The notes: generated from the letters alone by a model not told the origin. 40,953 nt of DNA from an uncultured Ruminococcus sp. (GCA_949283135.1 CASDRM010000031.1:1-40953); one strand, 5' to 3'. Numbered from the stretch's first letter, positions 1-8,625 are shown. Numbers and translations: made by a program.

Positions 1-18
1 CACTCAGACCAGCACACA

Positions 19-54
19 AAAGTCCGAAAAGCTTAGGCTTTTCGGGCTTTTTTC
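19..54 (+). terminator. Rho-independent terminator of a gene upstream of the window
   Basis: The arms AGTCCGAAAAGC (21-32) and GCTTTTCGGGCTT (37-49) form a strong hairpin with a TTAG loop and run into a T tract at 48-53. It must end a plus-strand transcript whose gene lies left of the window. Nothing coding is visible in 55-324; that stretch contains only the promoter of the next gene. Confidence 0.85.
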
Positions 55-251
55 GTTGTATCGGATAACTGCTTGTTGACCTTTTTGAACTCAGAAATGC
101 TGCCTCTGCCTTTTTGGGGGTCAGAGACTGAACGTGCCGTTAAGCCCGTGCATTATTAGCCTGCGGCGGGATTGGTTGTAGTGAAGATAGATATTTGAGG
201 TGGTCTCAATATCGAAATGTCTGAGCTGTGACCTTATATTTCAAAAATAAA

Positions 252-280
252 TTGAAAAACAAACCTAAATGTGATATACT
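252..280 (+). promoter_or_regulatory. Sigma-A-type promoter of the esterase/acyltransferase gene
   Basis: TTGAAA at 252-257 and TATACT at 275-280 are separated by exactly 17 bases. They lie about 45 bases upstream of the GTG start at 325, with an AAGGAGGAA ribosome site at 311-319. Confidence 0.7.
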
Positions 281-324
281 ACCTATGATATAGTTTTAAA
301 TCCATTCAAAAAGGAGGAATAGGC

Positions 325-2481
325 GTGACTGAAAAATTTGTCAGGATGCAGCTTAATATTCTGAAGCCGCTGATTGAAAACAGCTCGCTTGAGACTGCAA
401 GAATGTCTCAGGATCTGTTGGGAGAGCTTATGGCTTTGTCGAATATAACCTCGGTCAGCTACAACCGCCGTTCCTTTGAAAATTTTGAAGCCGAGTGGGC
501 GATACCGGAGGAGGACAGCAACAGCGGAGTAATTCTTTATCTCCACGGAGGAGGCTACACCTGCGGAGAGCTCGAGTATGCCAAGGGATTTGGCTCGAAG
601 CTTGCGTCGTATTTTGGTTTCAAGGTGCTGTGCTGCGCCTACCGTTTAGCTCCTGAGAACAAGTTCCCATGCGCTGTTGACGACGCTCTCGAGGCTTACA
701 AGTACCTCCTTTCGAGCGGCTTTAACCACAAGAGAATAATACTTTGTGGAGAGTCTGCCGGCGGGGGACTGTGCTACAGTCTTTGCATCAAGCTTAAAGA
801 GTTAGGACTTGAAATGCCGGCTGGAATCATTGCGATATCCCCGTGGACAGATCTTACCATGTCCGGCGAGACCTATGAGACAAACGCCAAAATAGACCCC
901 TCTATGACAAAGGAGAGGCTTGAGATGTTTGCTGAGTGCTACACTGACGACAGAAAAAAACCTCTTGCATCTCCGCTCTTTTTCGAAGGCGTCAAGTTCC
1001 CGCCGTCGATAATATTTGTCGGAGAGCAGGAAGTAATGCTTGACGACTCGAGGCGTATGCACGAAAAACTGATTAAGACAGGCTGCAAGTCAAAGCTGAT
1101 TATAGCTCCAAGGATGTGGCATGCGTATATTTTATATAATCTTAAGGAATACCGCAGTCACTATGACGAGATAGGAAAGTTTATAAACAGCGTAATACCC
1201 TCCGCCTCGCCGAGGTGGCTTAGGCTTGATAATGCGGCGAAAATTTTCCCTGCGTCTCGCCGCCGCGGCTGGTACAACATGTTCCGTCTGTCGGCGACGC
1301 TGAACGAGCCTGTATATCCAGATGTACTCCAATCGGCAGTGAACGTTACTATACGGCGGTTCCCGATGATAGCAGCGAAACTGAAAGCCGGCTTCTTCTG
1401 GTATTACCTTGAGGAAATAGACTCGCCGCCAAAGGTCAGGCGGGACGGCTATCAGCCGCTGATGCCAGACTCTTTCGCAAATGTGAAAAAATGCGCGATA
1501 AGGGTGCTGTACTACAACAACCGCATCGCGGTGGAATTCTTCCACGCCGTCACCGACGGCACTGGGGGCATGGTGTTCCTCAAAACGCTTGTCGCGGAAT
1601 ACATCTTTCAAAGGTACGGCATAAATATACCGACAGAGAAGGGAGTCTTGGACAGGCTCGCGTACCCTGAGCCGCAGGAGCTTGAGGACAGCTTCCTGAA
1701 GAATACCGGAAATGTCAGTGCAAAGAGATCTGAGGGAAAGTCGTATCACCTTTACGGCACGCCGGAGCCTGACGGCTTTTTGAATCTTACGTTAGGCGTT
1801 CTCGAGCTGGACAAGGTTTACCACATGTCAAAGGAATACGGTTTGACGATAACCGAATTTTTGTCCGCGGTAATGATTAAATCCATCTGTGAGATACAGA
1901 AGCGCAAGGTGAGAAATCAGAAAAAGCGGCTTCCCGTAAAGATTCAGATACCGGTAAATTTAAGAAAGCTGTTTGGCAGCCAGACAATGCGAAACTTTGT
2001 TATGGTGGTAAATGTAGGTGTAGACCCGAGGATGGGAGATTACAGCTTTAATGAGATTGCAAATATTGTTCATCACCAGATGGGACTATTTGTGACCAAG
2101 AAGAATATGCAATCTGTGTTTACCACAAATGTCAGGTCAGAGAGCATGCTCGCCATACGCATCGTACCGCTTTTCTTAAAAAATATCATTATGAAGGCGG
2201 TGTTTGACTCTGTGGGAGAGGCGCAGGCTTGCCTGTCGCTGTCAAATCTCGGTCTTATAGATATTCCTGCCGTAATGAAGGAGTATGTAAAGGCGTTTGA
2301 CTTCATAATAGGACCGCAGTCCGCTGCGCCGTATAATTGCGGAGTATGCTCTTACGGCAATGAGCTTAGAATCAACTTTATACGCAACTCCATCGAGCCT
2401 GAGCTCGAAAGGGAATTCTTTACAAACTTAGTCAAGCTGGGGCTGAAGGTCTCGATAGAGAGCAACCGCAGGGAGGACTGA
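325..2481 (+). CDS. Alpha/beta-hydrolase (HSL-type esterase) fused to an alcohol-acetyltransferase/condensation-like domain
   Basis: A 718-residue, two-domain protein. Residues about 1-290 are an alpha/beta hydrolase-3 (hormone-sensitive-lipase type) domain: oxyanion motif HGGG at 74-77, nucleophile Ser144 in GESAGG, probable acid at Asp240/241 and His266 in MWHAY. Residues about 300-715 resemble the AATase/condensation acyltransferase fold, with HAVTDG (407-412) matching the catalytic HxxxDG signature. The first half probably cleaves a carboxyl ester and the second moves an acyl group, so transfer between lipid or alcohol substrates is plausible; the real substrate is unknown. No signal peptide is visible, so it is probably cytoplasmic. 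The GTG start is fixed by AAGGAGGAA seven bases upstream. The DUF6320-like membrane gene starts 23 bases downstream, so the two are probably co-transcribed. Domain calls are confident; function is inference. Confidence 0.85.
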   Translation: MTEKFVRMQLNILKPLIENSSLETARMSQDLLGELMALSNITSVSYNRRSFENFEAEWAIPEEDSNSGVILYLHGGGYTCGELEYAKGFGSKLASYFGFKVLCCAYRLAPENKFPCAVDDALEAYKYLLSSGFNHKRIILCGESAGGGLCYSLCIKLKELGLEMPAGIIAISPWTDLTMSGETYETNAKIDPSMTKERLEMFAECYTDDRKKPLASPLFFEGVKFPPSIIFVGEQEVMLDDSRRMHEKLIKTGCKSKLIIAPRMWHAYILYNLKEYRSHYDEIGKFINSVIPSASPRWLRLDNAAKIFPASRRRGWYNMFRLSATLNEPVYPDVLQSAVNVTIRRFPMIAAKLKAGFFWYYLEEIDSPPKVRRDGYQPLMPDSFANVKKCAIRVLYYNNRIAVEFFHAVTDGTGGMVFLKTLVAEYIFQRYGINIPTEKGVLDRLAYPEPQELEDSFLKNTGNVSAKRSEGKSYHLYGTPEPDGFLNLTLGVLELDKVYHMSKEYGLTITEFLSAVMIKSICEIQKRKVRNQKKRLPVKIQIPVNLRKLFGSQTMRNFVMVVNVGVDPRMGDYSFNEIANIVHHQMGLFVTKKNMQSVFTTNVRSESMLAIRIVPLFLKNIIMKAVFDSVGEAQACLSLSNLGLIDIPAVMKEYVKAFDFIIGPQSAAPYNCGVCSYGNELRINFIRNSIEPELEREFFTNLVKLGLKVSIESNRRED

Positions 2482-2504
2482 CCTGATACAGAAAGGATGG
2501 GTAT

Positions 2505-3200
2505 ATGTATTGTGTAAAGTGCGGAGTAGAGCTAAGGGACAGCGAAAAGTGCTGCCCTCTTTGCGGCACTCCTGTTTTTCACCCGGATGTAAAGCAGACA
2601 AAGTCTGTGAAGCCGTATTCTGAGTTTTATCCAAACGACCATAAGTACAATGTCCGGGCGTTTATGATTGCCCTGACCCTGATCTGCGCTTTGCCTGTGC
2701 TGATCACCATGATGATAGATATCCAGATAAACGCCATGATCACATGGTCGGGGTTTGTTATCGGCGGAGTCGCAATTTTGTACGTCGCGCTGATACTGCC
2801 GTGGTGGTTCTCGCGCCCTAATCCCGTGATATTCGTTCCGTCGACCTTTGCTGCCGTAGTTCTTTATTTATGGTATATAGAGTATATGACGGGAGGTCAC
2901 TGGTTTTTGACGTTTGCATTTCCGATAACCGCCATAGCCGGTCTGATAGTCACCGCCGTGGTGACGCTGAGCAAATACCTTAGGCGGGGCTACCTGTTCA
3001 TATACGGCGGGGCAATCATCGCCGTGGGAATATATATCATGCTGATAGAGTTCTTTGTGTACATCACATATGACAGCGTGAAGTTTGTAATGTGGTCGAT
3101 TTATCCGTTTGTGGTTTGTCTGGTAATAGGAGCTTTGCTGATTATAGTCGGTGCGAACAAGCCGATGAAGGAGTCGCTCAAGAGAAAGTTCTTTATCTGA
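2505..3200 (+). CDS. Zinc-ribbon polytopic membrane protein (DUF6320-like)
   Basis: A 231-residue protein that opens with a zinc-ribbon: Cys3-x2-Cys6 and Cys17-x2-Cys20 (CVKCG...CPLCG). A short polar stretch follows to about residue 45, then about six hydrophobic segments to near residue 222, ending in a basic tail (KRKFF). This matches the DUF6320 type of membrane protein, which as I recall is often found beside the esterase/acyltransferase fusion; its function is not known. The start is supported by GAAAGGATGG just upstream. It is the second gene of a two-gene unit and is followed by a terminator. A role in supplying or moving the product of the fusion enzyme at the membrane is only a guess from position. 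Confidence 0.75.
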   Translation: MYCVKCGVELRDSEKCCPLCGTPVFHPDVKQTKSVKPYSEFYPNDHKYNVRAFMIALTLICALPVLITMMIDIQINAMITWSGFVIGGVAILYVALILPWWFSRPNPVIFVPSTFAAVVLYLWYIEYMTGGHWFLTFAFPITAIAGLIVTAVVTLSKYLRRGYLFIYGGAIIAVGIYIMLIEFFVYITYDSVKFVMWSIYPFVVCLVIGALLIIVGANKPMKESLKRKFFI

Positions 3201-3243
3201 CCAGTTTGACGCTGTATGCCTTTCGGCAGCTGAACATATAAAT

Positions 3244-3287
3244 AAACCCTTCCGGCTTGCATGTGCAGCGGGAAGGGTTTTGTGTTT
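3244..3287 (+). terminator. Terminator after the DUF6320-like gene
   Basis: AAACCCTTCC (3244-3253) pairs fully with GGAAGGGTTT (3271-3280) and is followed by a T-rich run to 3287. It sits 43 bases after the stop codon. A-rich sequence on the left side could let it also work on the minus strand. Confidence 0.85.
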
Positions 3288-3333
3288 GTTATCGGTGCAG
3301 TATTGCCGCGGTGTACTGTAGGCTCGCGTAGCT

Positions 3334-3361
3334 GCGGAAAGCTTTTTGCTCAGCTTTCCGC
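3334..3361 (-). terminator. Hairpin directly 3' of the acyltransferase-like gene
   Basis: GCGGAAAGCT (3334-3343) and AGCTTTCCGC (3352-3361) make a perfect 10-bp stem starting two bases beyond the minus-strand stop codon. No T tract follows, so it may be a transcript-end stabiliser rather than a classical terminator; the hairpin at 3244-3280 may finish the job. Confidence 0.45.
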
Positions 3362-3363
3362 CG

Positions 3364-4161
3364 TCAGCCTACATATACTCCGTATGCGCTTCCAATCTTT
3401 CCTCCGCTGAGAAGGTGAGCCTTCAAATTTTTGCGAAGGAGGGTGTCCTCGGGAAGCTCCGCTATTGGCAGAGACTCCTTTCCTGGGTATACCCAGCCCA
3501 TGTAATAGGGACTTTCCTCATCGAAGCGCTCAATGCGGAATTTGTTCTGGAAGCGGATGATGTTTGAATCCTCCGGCAGAAGCTTTTTAAGCTCGGGTGA
3601 TAAAAGCCACGAGTCGCACACTATATCGCAGTCGGCGTACTCGGGGTAAAATTCTTTGACGAAGGGATATATTGCGGGAATTTCGCCGGTCTTGAGATTG
3701 GCGTCAGAGGGAATGTGAAGGTTAAGCTTTTTAACTCCGTTGTCAATCCAGAATTCATATTCGTACTCGCCGATCCTGAATTCGTTCATTGATATTTCTC
3801 TTGGCAACCACCACGACCACACAAAAGCGTTCACACCGTGAGCAGCCTTGTGGCTGGAAATGAAGCGGGGGATAAAGCCCATGGTATCAAGGAATACCTC
3901 TTCGGAAATGCCCTTTTGGATGTACCTGCCGTAGGTATCCACAAGGCAGTCGAGCATTATCGTGAGTATCTTCATTCCGAGCGGATCATCGCCGCAGTAA
4001 TCCCAAAGCTCCTGCAAGCCCTCCTGCCATTGAGGAGGGTTTAGCAGCTTATCGGCGGACGGCTTTATGGCGCTAAAGTCAATCTCACCTGAATATTTTT
4101 CTACCGCTGAGATGACGTCGTCATCCAGCTTGAGCATACGCGCGATGTCAACGCAGGTCAT
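3364..4161 (-). CDS. Acyltransferase-domain protein (NAT_N plus GNAT-like C-terminal type)
   Basis: A 265-residue protein if started at the ATG of 4161, which follows the GH31 stop at once (TAATATG). The longer in-frame start at 4209 would overlap GH31 by 47 bases and is less likely; a GTG at 4188 is another option. The sequence fits the family with an N-terminal N-acyltransferase helical domain (about 1-125) and a GNAT-like C-terminal half (about 130-260, with WSWWLPREI and the MGWVYPG region). It has no signal peptide or membrane segment. These proteins are annotated as acyltransferases from fold; the substrate is not established. Tight coupling to the GH31 gene suggests a sugar or glycoside acyl group, but this is inference. 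Confidence 0.7.
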   Translation of the reverse strand: MTCVDIARMLKLDDDVISAVEKYSGEIDFSAIKPSADKLLNPPQWQEGLQELWDYCGDDPLGMKILTIMLDCLVDTYGRYIQKGISEEVFLDTMGFIPRFISSHKAAHGVNAFVWSWWLPREISMNEFRIGEYEYEFWIDNGVKKLNLHIPSDANLKTGEIPAIYPFVKEFYPEYADCDIVCDSWLLSPELKKLLPEDSNIIRFQNKFRIERFDEESPYYMGWVYPGKESLPIAELPEDTLLRKNLKAHLLSGGKIGSAYGVYVG

Positions 4162-4162
4162 A

Positions 4163-6139
4163 TTATTCAAATGAATTGAGCACCTCACTGCCTTTCTTAA
4201 CAAATGCAATGTACTCGCTTACCTCGGCATGCATGTTTACTGTCTGCCCGCCTGCGTACTCTTTCTTGTCCAGCACGCTTATCCACTCGCCCTCGGGGAG
4301 GTATACCTCACGGTCCGTCTGTCCCTCGTTGTAGATAGGAGCGAAGAGAATGTCGCCGCCGAACATGTACTGATCCCAAAGCTCGTAGCACTTTTTATCG
4401 TCGGGGTACTCAAAGAACATGGGTCTCATCATCGGGTAGCCCTTGTCGGCTGCCTCCTTAGCTATCTTCAGAGTGTATGGTCTCATCTTCTCACGGGTCT
4501 CGATGAGCTTCTTGAGCACAGGGTAGTTGTCGTCGCCGAAATGCCATATTTCGTTGTAGCCGCCGCCCTTTACCATAACGTCAGGCGCCTCGTCAACATA
4601 GTAGGACTGGTTGAGTCTGGTGCCGTGGAGCCTCATTATGGGGCAGAACAGACCAAACTGGAACCATCTTACGATAAGCTCGCGGAAGGTCTTTGATTCG
4701 GTATCTCCGAAGAGGAAGCCGCCGATGTCGCTGTTCCACCACGGGATTCCGCACATAGCCATCGAAAGTCCGCTTGAAATGCTCTGCCTGAGAGCAAAGA
4801 AGCTTGACATGATGTCGCCGTTCCAAACGCATGCGCCTACTCGCTGGCTTCCGGTGTAGGCGGCTCTTGTGAGGGAGATGATGTCGGTCTCGCCCTCGCT
4901 CTTGAGTCCGTCGTAGAAGATCTTATTATAATAGTATGGATAGATGAGCGCAGTCTGGGCGCCGTTTCCGGCGTACATTTTAAGATTGGCGAACTGCTGT
5001 GGGTGAACCTCAGGCTCTGCTTCGTCGAGCCAGAAATTCTTTATGCCGTAGCTGTAGTAGTTTTTCTTCACCTTGTCCCAGTAGAACTTGGCGGTTTCCG
5101 GGTTGGTCGGGTCGATGAAGGTTATCATGCCGAAGAAATCGAAGGTGGGGTATTGTCCGTTTTCAGTTCTTACAAGCATGTTGCGGTCGTTCATTTCACG
5201 CCAGTTTTCGCTCTTGGGGCTGATTGTCGGCCAGACGGATACAACAGGCTCGATGTTCATTTCCTTGAGCTCGTCGCACATGGCCTTCGGGTCGGGCCAG
5301 TACTTGGGGTCAAACTTGAGGTCGCCCTGCTCTGTCCAGTGGAAGAAGTCGATGACGATAGCGTCTATCGGTATGCCGCGGCGCTTGTATTCTCTTGCGA
5401 CTTTCAGGAGTATGTCCTGTGACTCATAGCGGCACTTGCACTGCCAGAAGCCGGCAGCCCACTTGGGCATCATTGGGCTGTAGCCTGTAAGATCGGCGTA
5501 GGTTGTCATGACGTCCTTTGGGGTGTCTCCGACAAATACTATGAAGTCCGCCTGATAAGCGCTGTCCGCCACCCACATGGTGTGGTTGAGGGTGGTTTCG
5601 CATCTGCCGGGAGCGGGGTTGTTCCAAAGGAAGCCGTAGCCGAGTGAGGAATAGTAAACGGGGATTACAGACTTCGTGTTGTAGTGAACGAGCTCAGTCG
5701 ATGTTCCCTTACGGTCAAAGGCGTCCTCCTGCTCCTGACCGAGTCCGTAGATGTGCTCACCGTCGTTGGCGTTGAAGGCAAATCTGATGCGGTAGTTGTC
5801 TCCCTCTGTGTGGAGGTATCTCATGCAGTAATCGCCGTAATTTTTGGTGCAGAGTATCTGCTTGCCCTTGCGCATAAAGCAAAGCTCTCCACCCCAGTCG
5901 TTGGTGGACACTCTTACCGAGATATCGCCGTTGGTGAGGGTAGCGTGCTTGTCGTCTCCCGAAAGCTCCGGCTTAGAGTTGTCCTTGGGGTCTAAAAGAG
6001 TCCACTTTTCGTCAGAAAGCTTAGCGTTCTTTGAAGCTCTGACACGGATGCAGTTGAGTCCGTAAGGCTCAATGAGCATGGTTTCATCCCTGCGCTCAAA
6101 GAGGATGCTTGAGTTATTCATAAATGTGATCTTGCCCAT
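4163..6139 (-). CDS. Glycoside hydrolase family 31 (alpha-xylosidase/alpha-glucosidase type)
   Basis: A 658-residue retaining alpha-glycosidase. The N-terminal beta-sandwich is followed by a TIM barrel from about residue 225. The catalytic nucleophile is Asp372 in WLDEAEPE and the likely acid/base is Asp442 in WNGDI; WWNSDIGGF (467-475) is another GH31 signature. The WLDxxEPE form is common in alpha-xylosidase-like members, so release of xylose or glucose from plant or dietary oligosaccharides is likely. There is no signal peptide, which implies cytoplasmic action on imported sugars. The start at 6139 is chosen because AAAAGGAGA lies just upstream; the frame stays open to 6223 without a ribosome site. 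It is the first gene of a two-gene minus-strand unit. Exact substrate cannot be read from sequence. Confidence 0.92.
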   Translation of the reverse strand: MGKITFMNNSSILFERRDETMLIEPYGLNCIRVRASKNAKLSDEKWTLLDPKDNSKPELSGDDKHATLTNGDISVRVSTNDWGGELCFMRKGKQILCTKNYGDYCMRYLHTEGDNYRIRFAFNANDGEHIYGLGQEQEDAFDRKGTSTELVHYNTKSVIPVYYSSLGYGFLWNNPAPGRCETTLNHTMWVADSAYQADFIVFVGDTPKDVMTTYADLTGYSPMMPKWAAGFWQCKCRYESQDILLKVAREYKRRGIPIDAIVIDFFHWTEQGDLKFDPKYWPDPKAMCDELKEMNIEPVVSVWPTISPKSENWREMNDRNMLVRTENGQYPTFDFFGMITFIDPTNPETAKFYWDKVKKNYYSYGIKNFWLDEAEPEVHPQQFANLKMYAGNGAQTALIYPYYYNKIFYDGLKSEGETDIISLTRAAYTGSQRVGACVWNGDIMSSFFALRQSISSGLSMAMCGIPWWNSDIGGFLFGDTESKTFRELIVRWFQFGLFCPIMRLHGTRLNQSYYVDEAPDVMVKGGGYNEIWHFGDDNYPVLKKLIETREKMRPYTLKIAKEAADKGYPMMRPMFFEYPDDKKCYELWDQYMFGGDILFAPIYNEGQTDREVYLPEGEWISVLDKKEYAGGQTVNMHAEVSEYIAFVKKGSEVLNSFE

Positions 6140-6326
6140 AGCGAAGTCTCCTTTTTGTTTGTAATTATACTCCCATAATAACCGATACAAGCACTCATAA
6201 CAATGATTTTTAACAACCTGCAAATTGATTTATTATAACCGGACTCAAAACGCCCGATTTGGCATTTTATTCATGTCAAGCCCTTTTTTATTTCTGAAAA
6301 TTGTGTGAAAATTTAGGGCGGTTCAC

Positions 6327-6355
6327 TTGACATCTTGACGGATTGTGTGTATCAT
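6327..6355 (+). promoter_or_regulatory. Strong promoter of pckG
   Basis: TTGACA (6327-6332) and TATCAT (6350-6355) are spaced by 17 bases. Transcription would start near 6362, leaving a leader of about 118 bases before the pckG ATG. The rest of the 340-base gap between GH31 and pckG (6140-6479) is AT-rich on its left side. I found no convincing -35/-10 pair for the minus-strand GH31 gene there, although an ATTATA (TATAAT on minus) occurs at 6164-6169. Confidence 0.75.
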
Positions 6356-6479
6356 TGTAATCGAGGAAAAATTGGATTTTGCGCTATGCCGATTTTCCTT
6401 GGGAGACTGTTCCGCTGGTTCTGCCGCCGCGAAGGACTCCCATAGAAGACGAAAAACTTTTGAAAAGGAGATAAATATA

Positions 6480-8267
6480 ATGGCTTCACTTACCAAGAAC
6501 CCAAACGTAAATAAGTGGGTCGACGAGATGATCGCGCTCACCAAGCCGGACAAGGTTGTCTGGATTGACGGAAGCGAGGAGCAGCTCAACGTTCTTCGTG
6601 AGGAGGCTTGCTCCACCGGCGAGATGATCAAGCTCAACCCGGAGAAGCTTCCCGGATGCCTTTATCACAGAACTCTTCCCAACGACGTTGCCCGTGTTGA
6701 GGACAGGACCTTCATCTGCACCTCTAAGAAGGAAGACGCGGGACCGACCAACAACTGGTGCGATCCTAAGGAGATGTACGCAAAGCTTACCCCGATGTAC
6801 GACGGCGTCATGAAGGGAAGAACCATGTATGTTATTCCTTACTCCATGGGACCTATCGGTTCTCCTCTGGCAAAGGTCGGCGTTGAGGTTACTGACTCGA
6901 TATATGTAGTACTTAACATGGCTATCATGACCAGAATGGGCGAGCAGGCGTTTGAAAACCTCGGAGACACCTCAAACGACTTTGTAAGAGGACTTCACTC
7001 CAAGGCAAATGTTGATCCCGAGAACAGATACATCGTTCAGTTCCCCGAGGACAACACTATCTGGTCGATAAACTCCGCATACGGCGGAAATGTTCTTCTC
7101 GGCAAGAAGTGCTTCGCTCTCAGAATCGCTTCCTATCAGGGCAAGAATGAGGGCTGGATGGCTGAGCACATGCTCATCCTCGGAATAGAGAAGCCCAACG
7201 GCGAGGTCAAGTATGTATGCGCGGCGTTCCCCTCTGCATGTGGAAAGACCAACCTGGCTATGCTCATTCCTCCGGAGGTTTACACCAAGAAGGGCTACAA
7301 GGTTTGGACTGTCGGCGATGATATCGCTTGGCTCAAGCCGGGCGAGGACGGCAGACTTTACGCTATTAACCCGGAGAACGGCTTCTTCGGCGTTGCTCCC
7401 GGAACAAACGAAAAGTCGAACTATAATGCTCTTGCCTCCACCAGAAAGAACACTATCTTCACTAATGTTGCCATCAACAATGATGATATGACTGTTTGGT
7501 GGGAGAAGCTTGACAAGAATCCTCCTGTAAACGCTACCGAGTGGAAGGGCACAAAGGTAAACGGTCCCGAGTACATTGCGGCAGGCAACAAGCTCGCTCA
7601 CCCCAACTCCAGATTCACCGCTCCCGCCGTCAACTGCCCCTGCATCTCTCCTGAGTTCAACAACCCCAAGGGCGTTCCGGTATCCGCGATCATCTTCGGC
7701 GGAAGACGCGCTAAGACCGCTCCGCTGGTATACCAGTCCTTCAACTGGCAGCACGGTACATTCGTAGGTTCTATCATGGCTTCCGAGACAACCGCAGCCG
7801 CTGCCGGCGCTGTAGGCGTAGTAAGAAGAGATCCTATGGCTATGCTTCCGTTCTGCGGCTACAACATGGGCGACTACTGGGCACACTGGCTCGAGATGGG
7901 CAAGGTTCTTGGCGACAAGGCTCCTAAGATCTTCAATGTAAACTGGTTCAGAACCGATGATGAGGGCAACTTCATCTGGCCCGGCTTCGGCGACAACATG
8001 AGAGTCCTCGATTGGATCATCAAGCGTTGCGAGGATGCGGTTGACGCTGTTGAGACTCCTATCGGATATGAGCCCAAGCCCGAGGATATCAACGTCGAGG
8101 GTCTTGAGGATGTTACAACTGAAACTGTCAAGGGACTTCTCTCTGTTGACAAGGATCTCTGGAAGGAAGATGCTAAGGGAATCCATGAGTTCTACGCTAA
8201 GTTCGGCGACAAGCTTCCCAAGGAGCTTGAGTTTGAGCTTGAGGGTCTTGAGGCTCGTCTCGGCTAA
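6480..8267 (+). CDS. pckG: Phosphoenolpyruvate carboxykinase (GTP)
   Basis: A 595-residue GTP-type PEP carboxykinase, normal length for the family. It interconverts oxaloacetate plus GTP with PEP, CO2 and GDP in the cytoplasm. Diagnostic motifs are the P-loop PSACGKTN (251-258), the kinase-2/metal motif TVGDDIAW (277-284) and the arginine-rich FGGRRAKT (406-413). In fibre-degrading anaerobes the enzyme commonly runs toward CO2 fixation on the way to succinate; direction here is inference. The ATG at 6480 is chosen because AAAAGGAGA is 7-8 bases upstream; the open frame to 6345 lacks such a site. Codon use is strongly biased to AAG, CTC and GGC compared with neighbours, as expected for a very highly expressed gene. 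Confidence 0.97.
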   Translation: MASLTKNPNVNKWVDEMIALTKPDKVVWIDGSEEQLNVLREEACSTGEMIKLNPEKLPGCLYHRTLPNDVARVEDRTFICTSKKEDAGPTNNWCDPKEMYAKLTPMYDGVMKGRTMYVIPYSMGPIGSPLAKVGVEVTDSIYVVLNMAIMTRMGEQAFENLGDTSNDFVRGLHSKANVDPENRYIVQFPEDNTIWSINSAYGGNVLLGKKCFALRIASYQGKNEGWMAEHMLILGIEKPNGEVKYVCAAFPSACGKTNLAMLIPPEVYTKKGYKVWTVGDDIAWLKPGEDGRLYAINPENGFFGVAPGTNEKSNYNALASTRKNTIFTNVAINNDDMTVWWEKLDKNPPVNATEWKGTKVNGPEYIAAGNKLAHPNSRFTAPAVNCPCISPEFNNPKGVPVSAIIFGGRRAKTAPLVYQSFNWQHGTFVGSIMASETTAAAAGAVGVVRRDPMAMLPFCGYNMGDYWAHWLEMGKVLGDKAPKIFNVNWFRTDDEGNFIWPGFGDNMRVLDWIIKRCEDAVDAVETPIGYEPKPEDINVEGLEDVTTETVKGLLSVDKDLWKEDAKGIHEFYAKFGDKLPKELEFELEGLEARLG

Positions 8268-8284
8268 TCATAAACGAAAGATGA

Positions 8285-8315
8285 TGAGGTGGGTCTATTC
8301 GGACTCACCTCGTTT
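8285..8315 (+). terminator. Probable terminator of pckG
   Basis: GAGGTGGGTC (8285-8294) pairs with GACTCACCTC (8302-8311) with one G-T wobble, followed by only a short GTTT. The stem is good but the T tract is weak. Confidence 0.55.
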
Positions 8316-8454
8316 GGCAAAGTGTGCGGATATTTGCAAATTTGCATGAAATATCCCGATTTTTGAAGTAGGGCTCGTGAAACTTGCATTTATCTGCATA
8401 TTTTGTAGAATAAGGGGCATCGCTTGAGGAATTGTTAAATTAAATTCATACAAA

Positions 8455-8625
8455 TTGACGGTTTACTTTTTTGCCGAATGGTGTATAATGTATGTGTACC
8501 GCGGAGTTGTGCTGAACTGCTTGTGGTGTCTTATAATTAAGCTATCTTCATAATATAATGTTCCAAGTAAATGGTGAAATAAGAGAGACCGTAAAGGACT
8601 CTCTTATTTCACTTTATAGGGTTTT
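8455..8625 (+). ncRNA. Candidate small RNA or leader transcript (promoter plus perfect 14-bp hairpin)
   Basis: A TATAAT (8484-8489) lies in a gap with no gene; the upstream elements are TTTACT (8462-8467, 16-base spacer) or TTGACG (8455-8460, spacer too long at 23). About 85 bases further on, GTGAAATAAGAGAG (8574-8587) and CTCTCTTATTTCAC (8599-8612) form a perfect 14-bp stem with an 11-base loop, then TTTATAGGGTTTTT. A transcript of roughly 120-130 bases would result. I recognise no known RNA family. It could also be the long leader of the TtcA-like gene. The remaining gap (8316-8454 and 8626-8732) holds no gene. Confidence 0.35.

Noticed and set aside
1-18. Possible 3' end of a tRNA before the first terminator
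   Set aside because: CAGACCA could be read as an acceptor end with CCA, but the 5' part is outside the window and the implied acceptor stem does not match a common tRNA.
1132-1749. 205-codon minus-strand frame inside the esterase/acyltransferase gene
   Set aside because: Antisense shadow of a gene with clear domain motifs; Arg-rich and without a ribosome site.
6972-8186. 404-codon minus-strand frame across pckG
   Set aside because: Caused by the strong codon bias of pckG; the sense protein is unmistakable.
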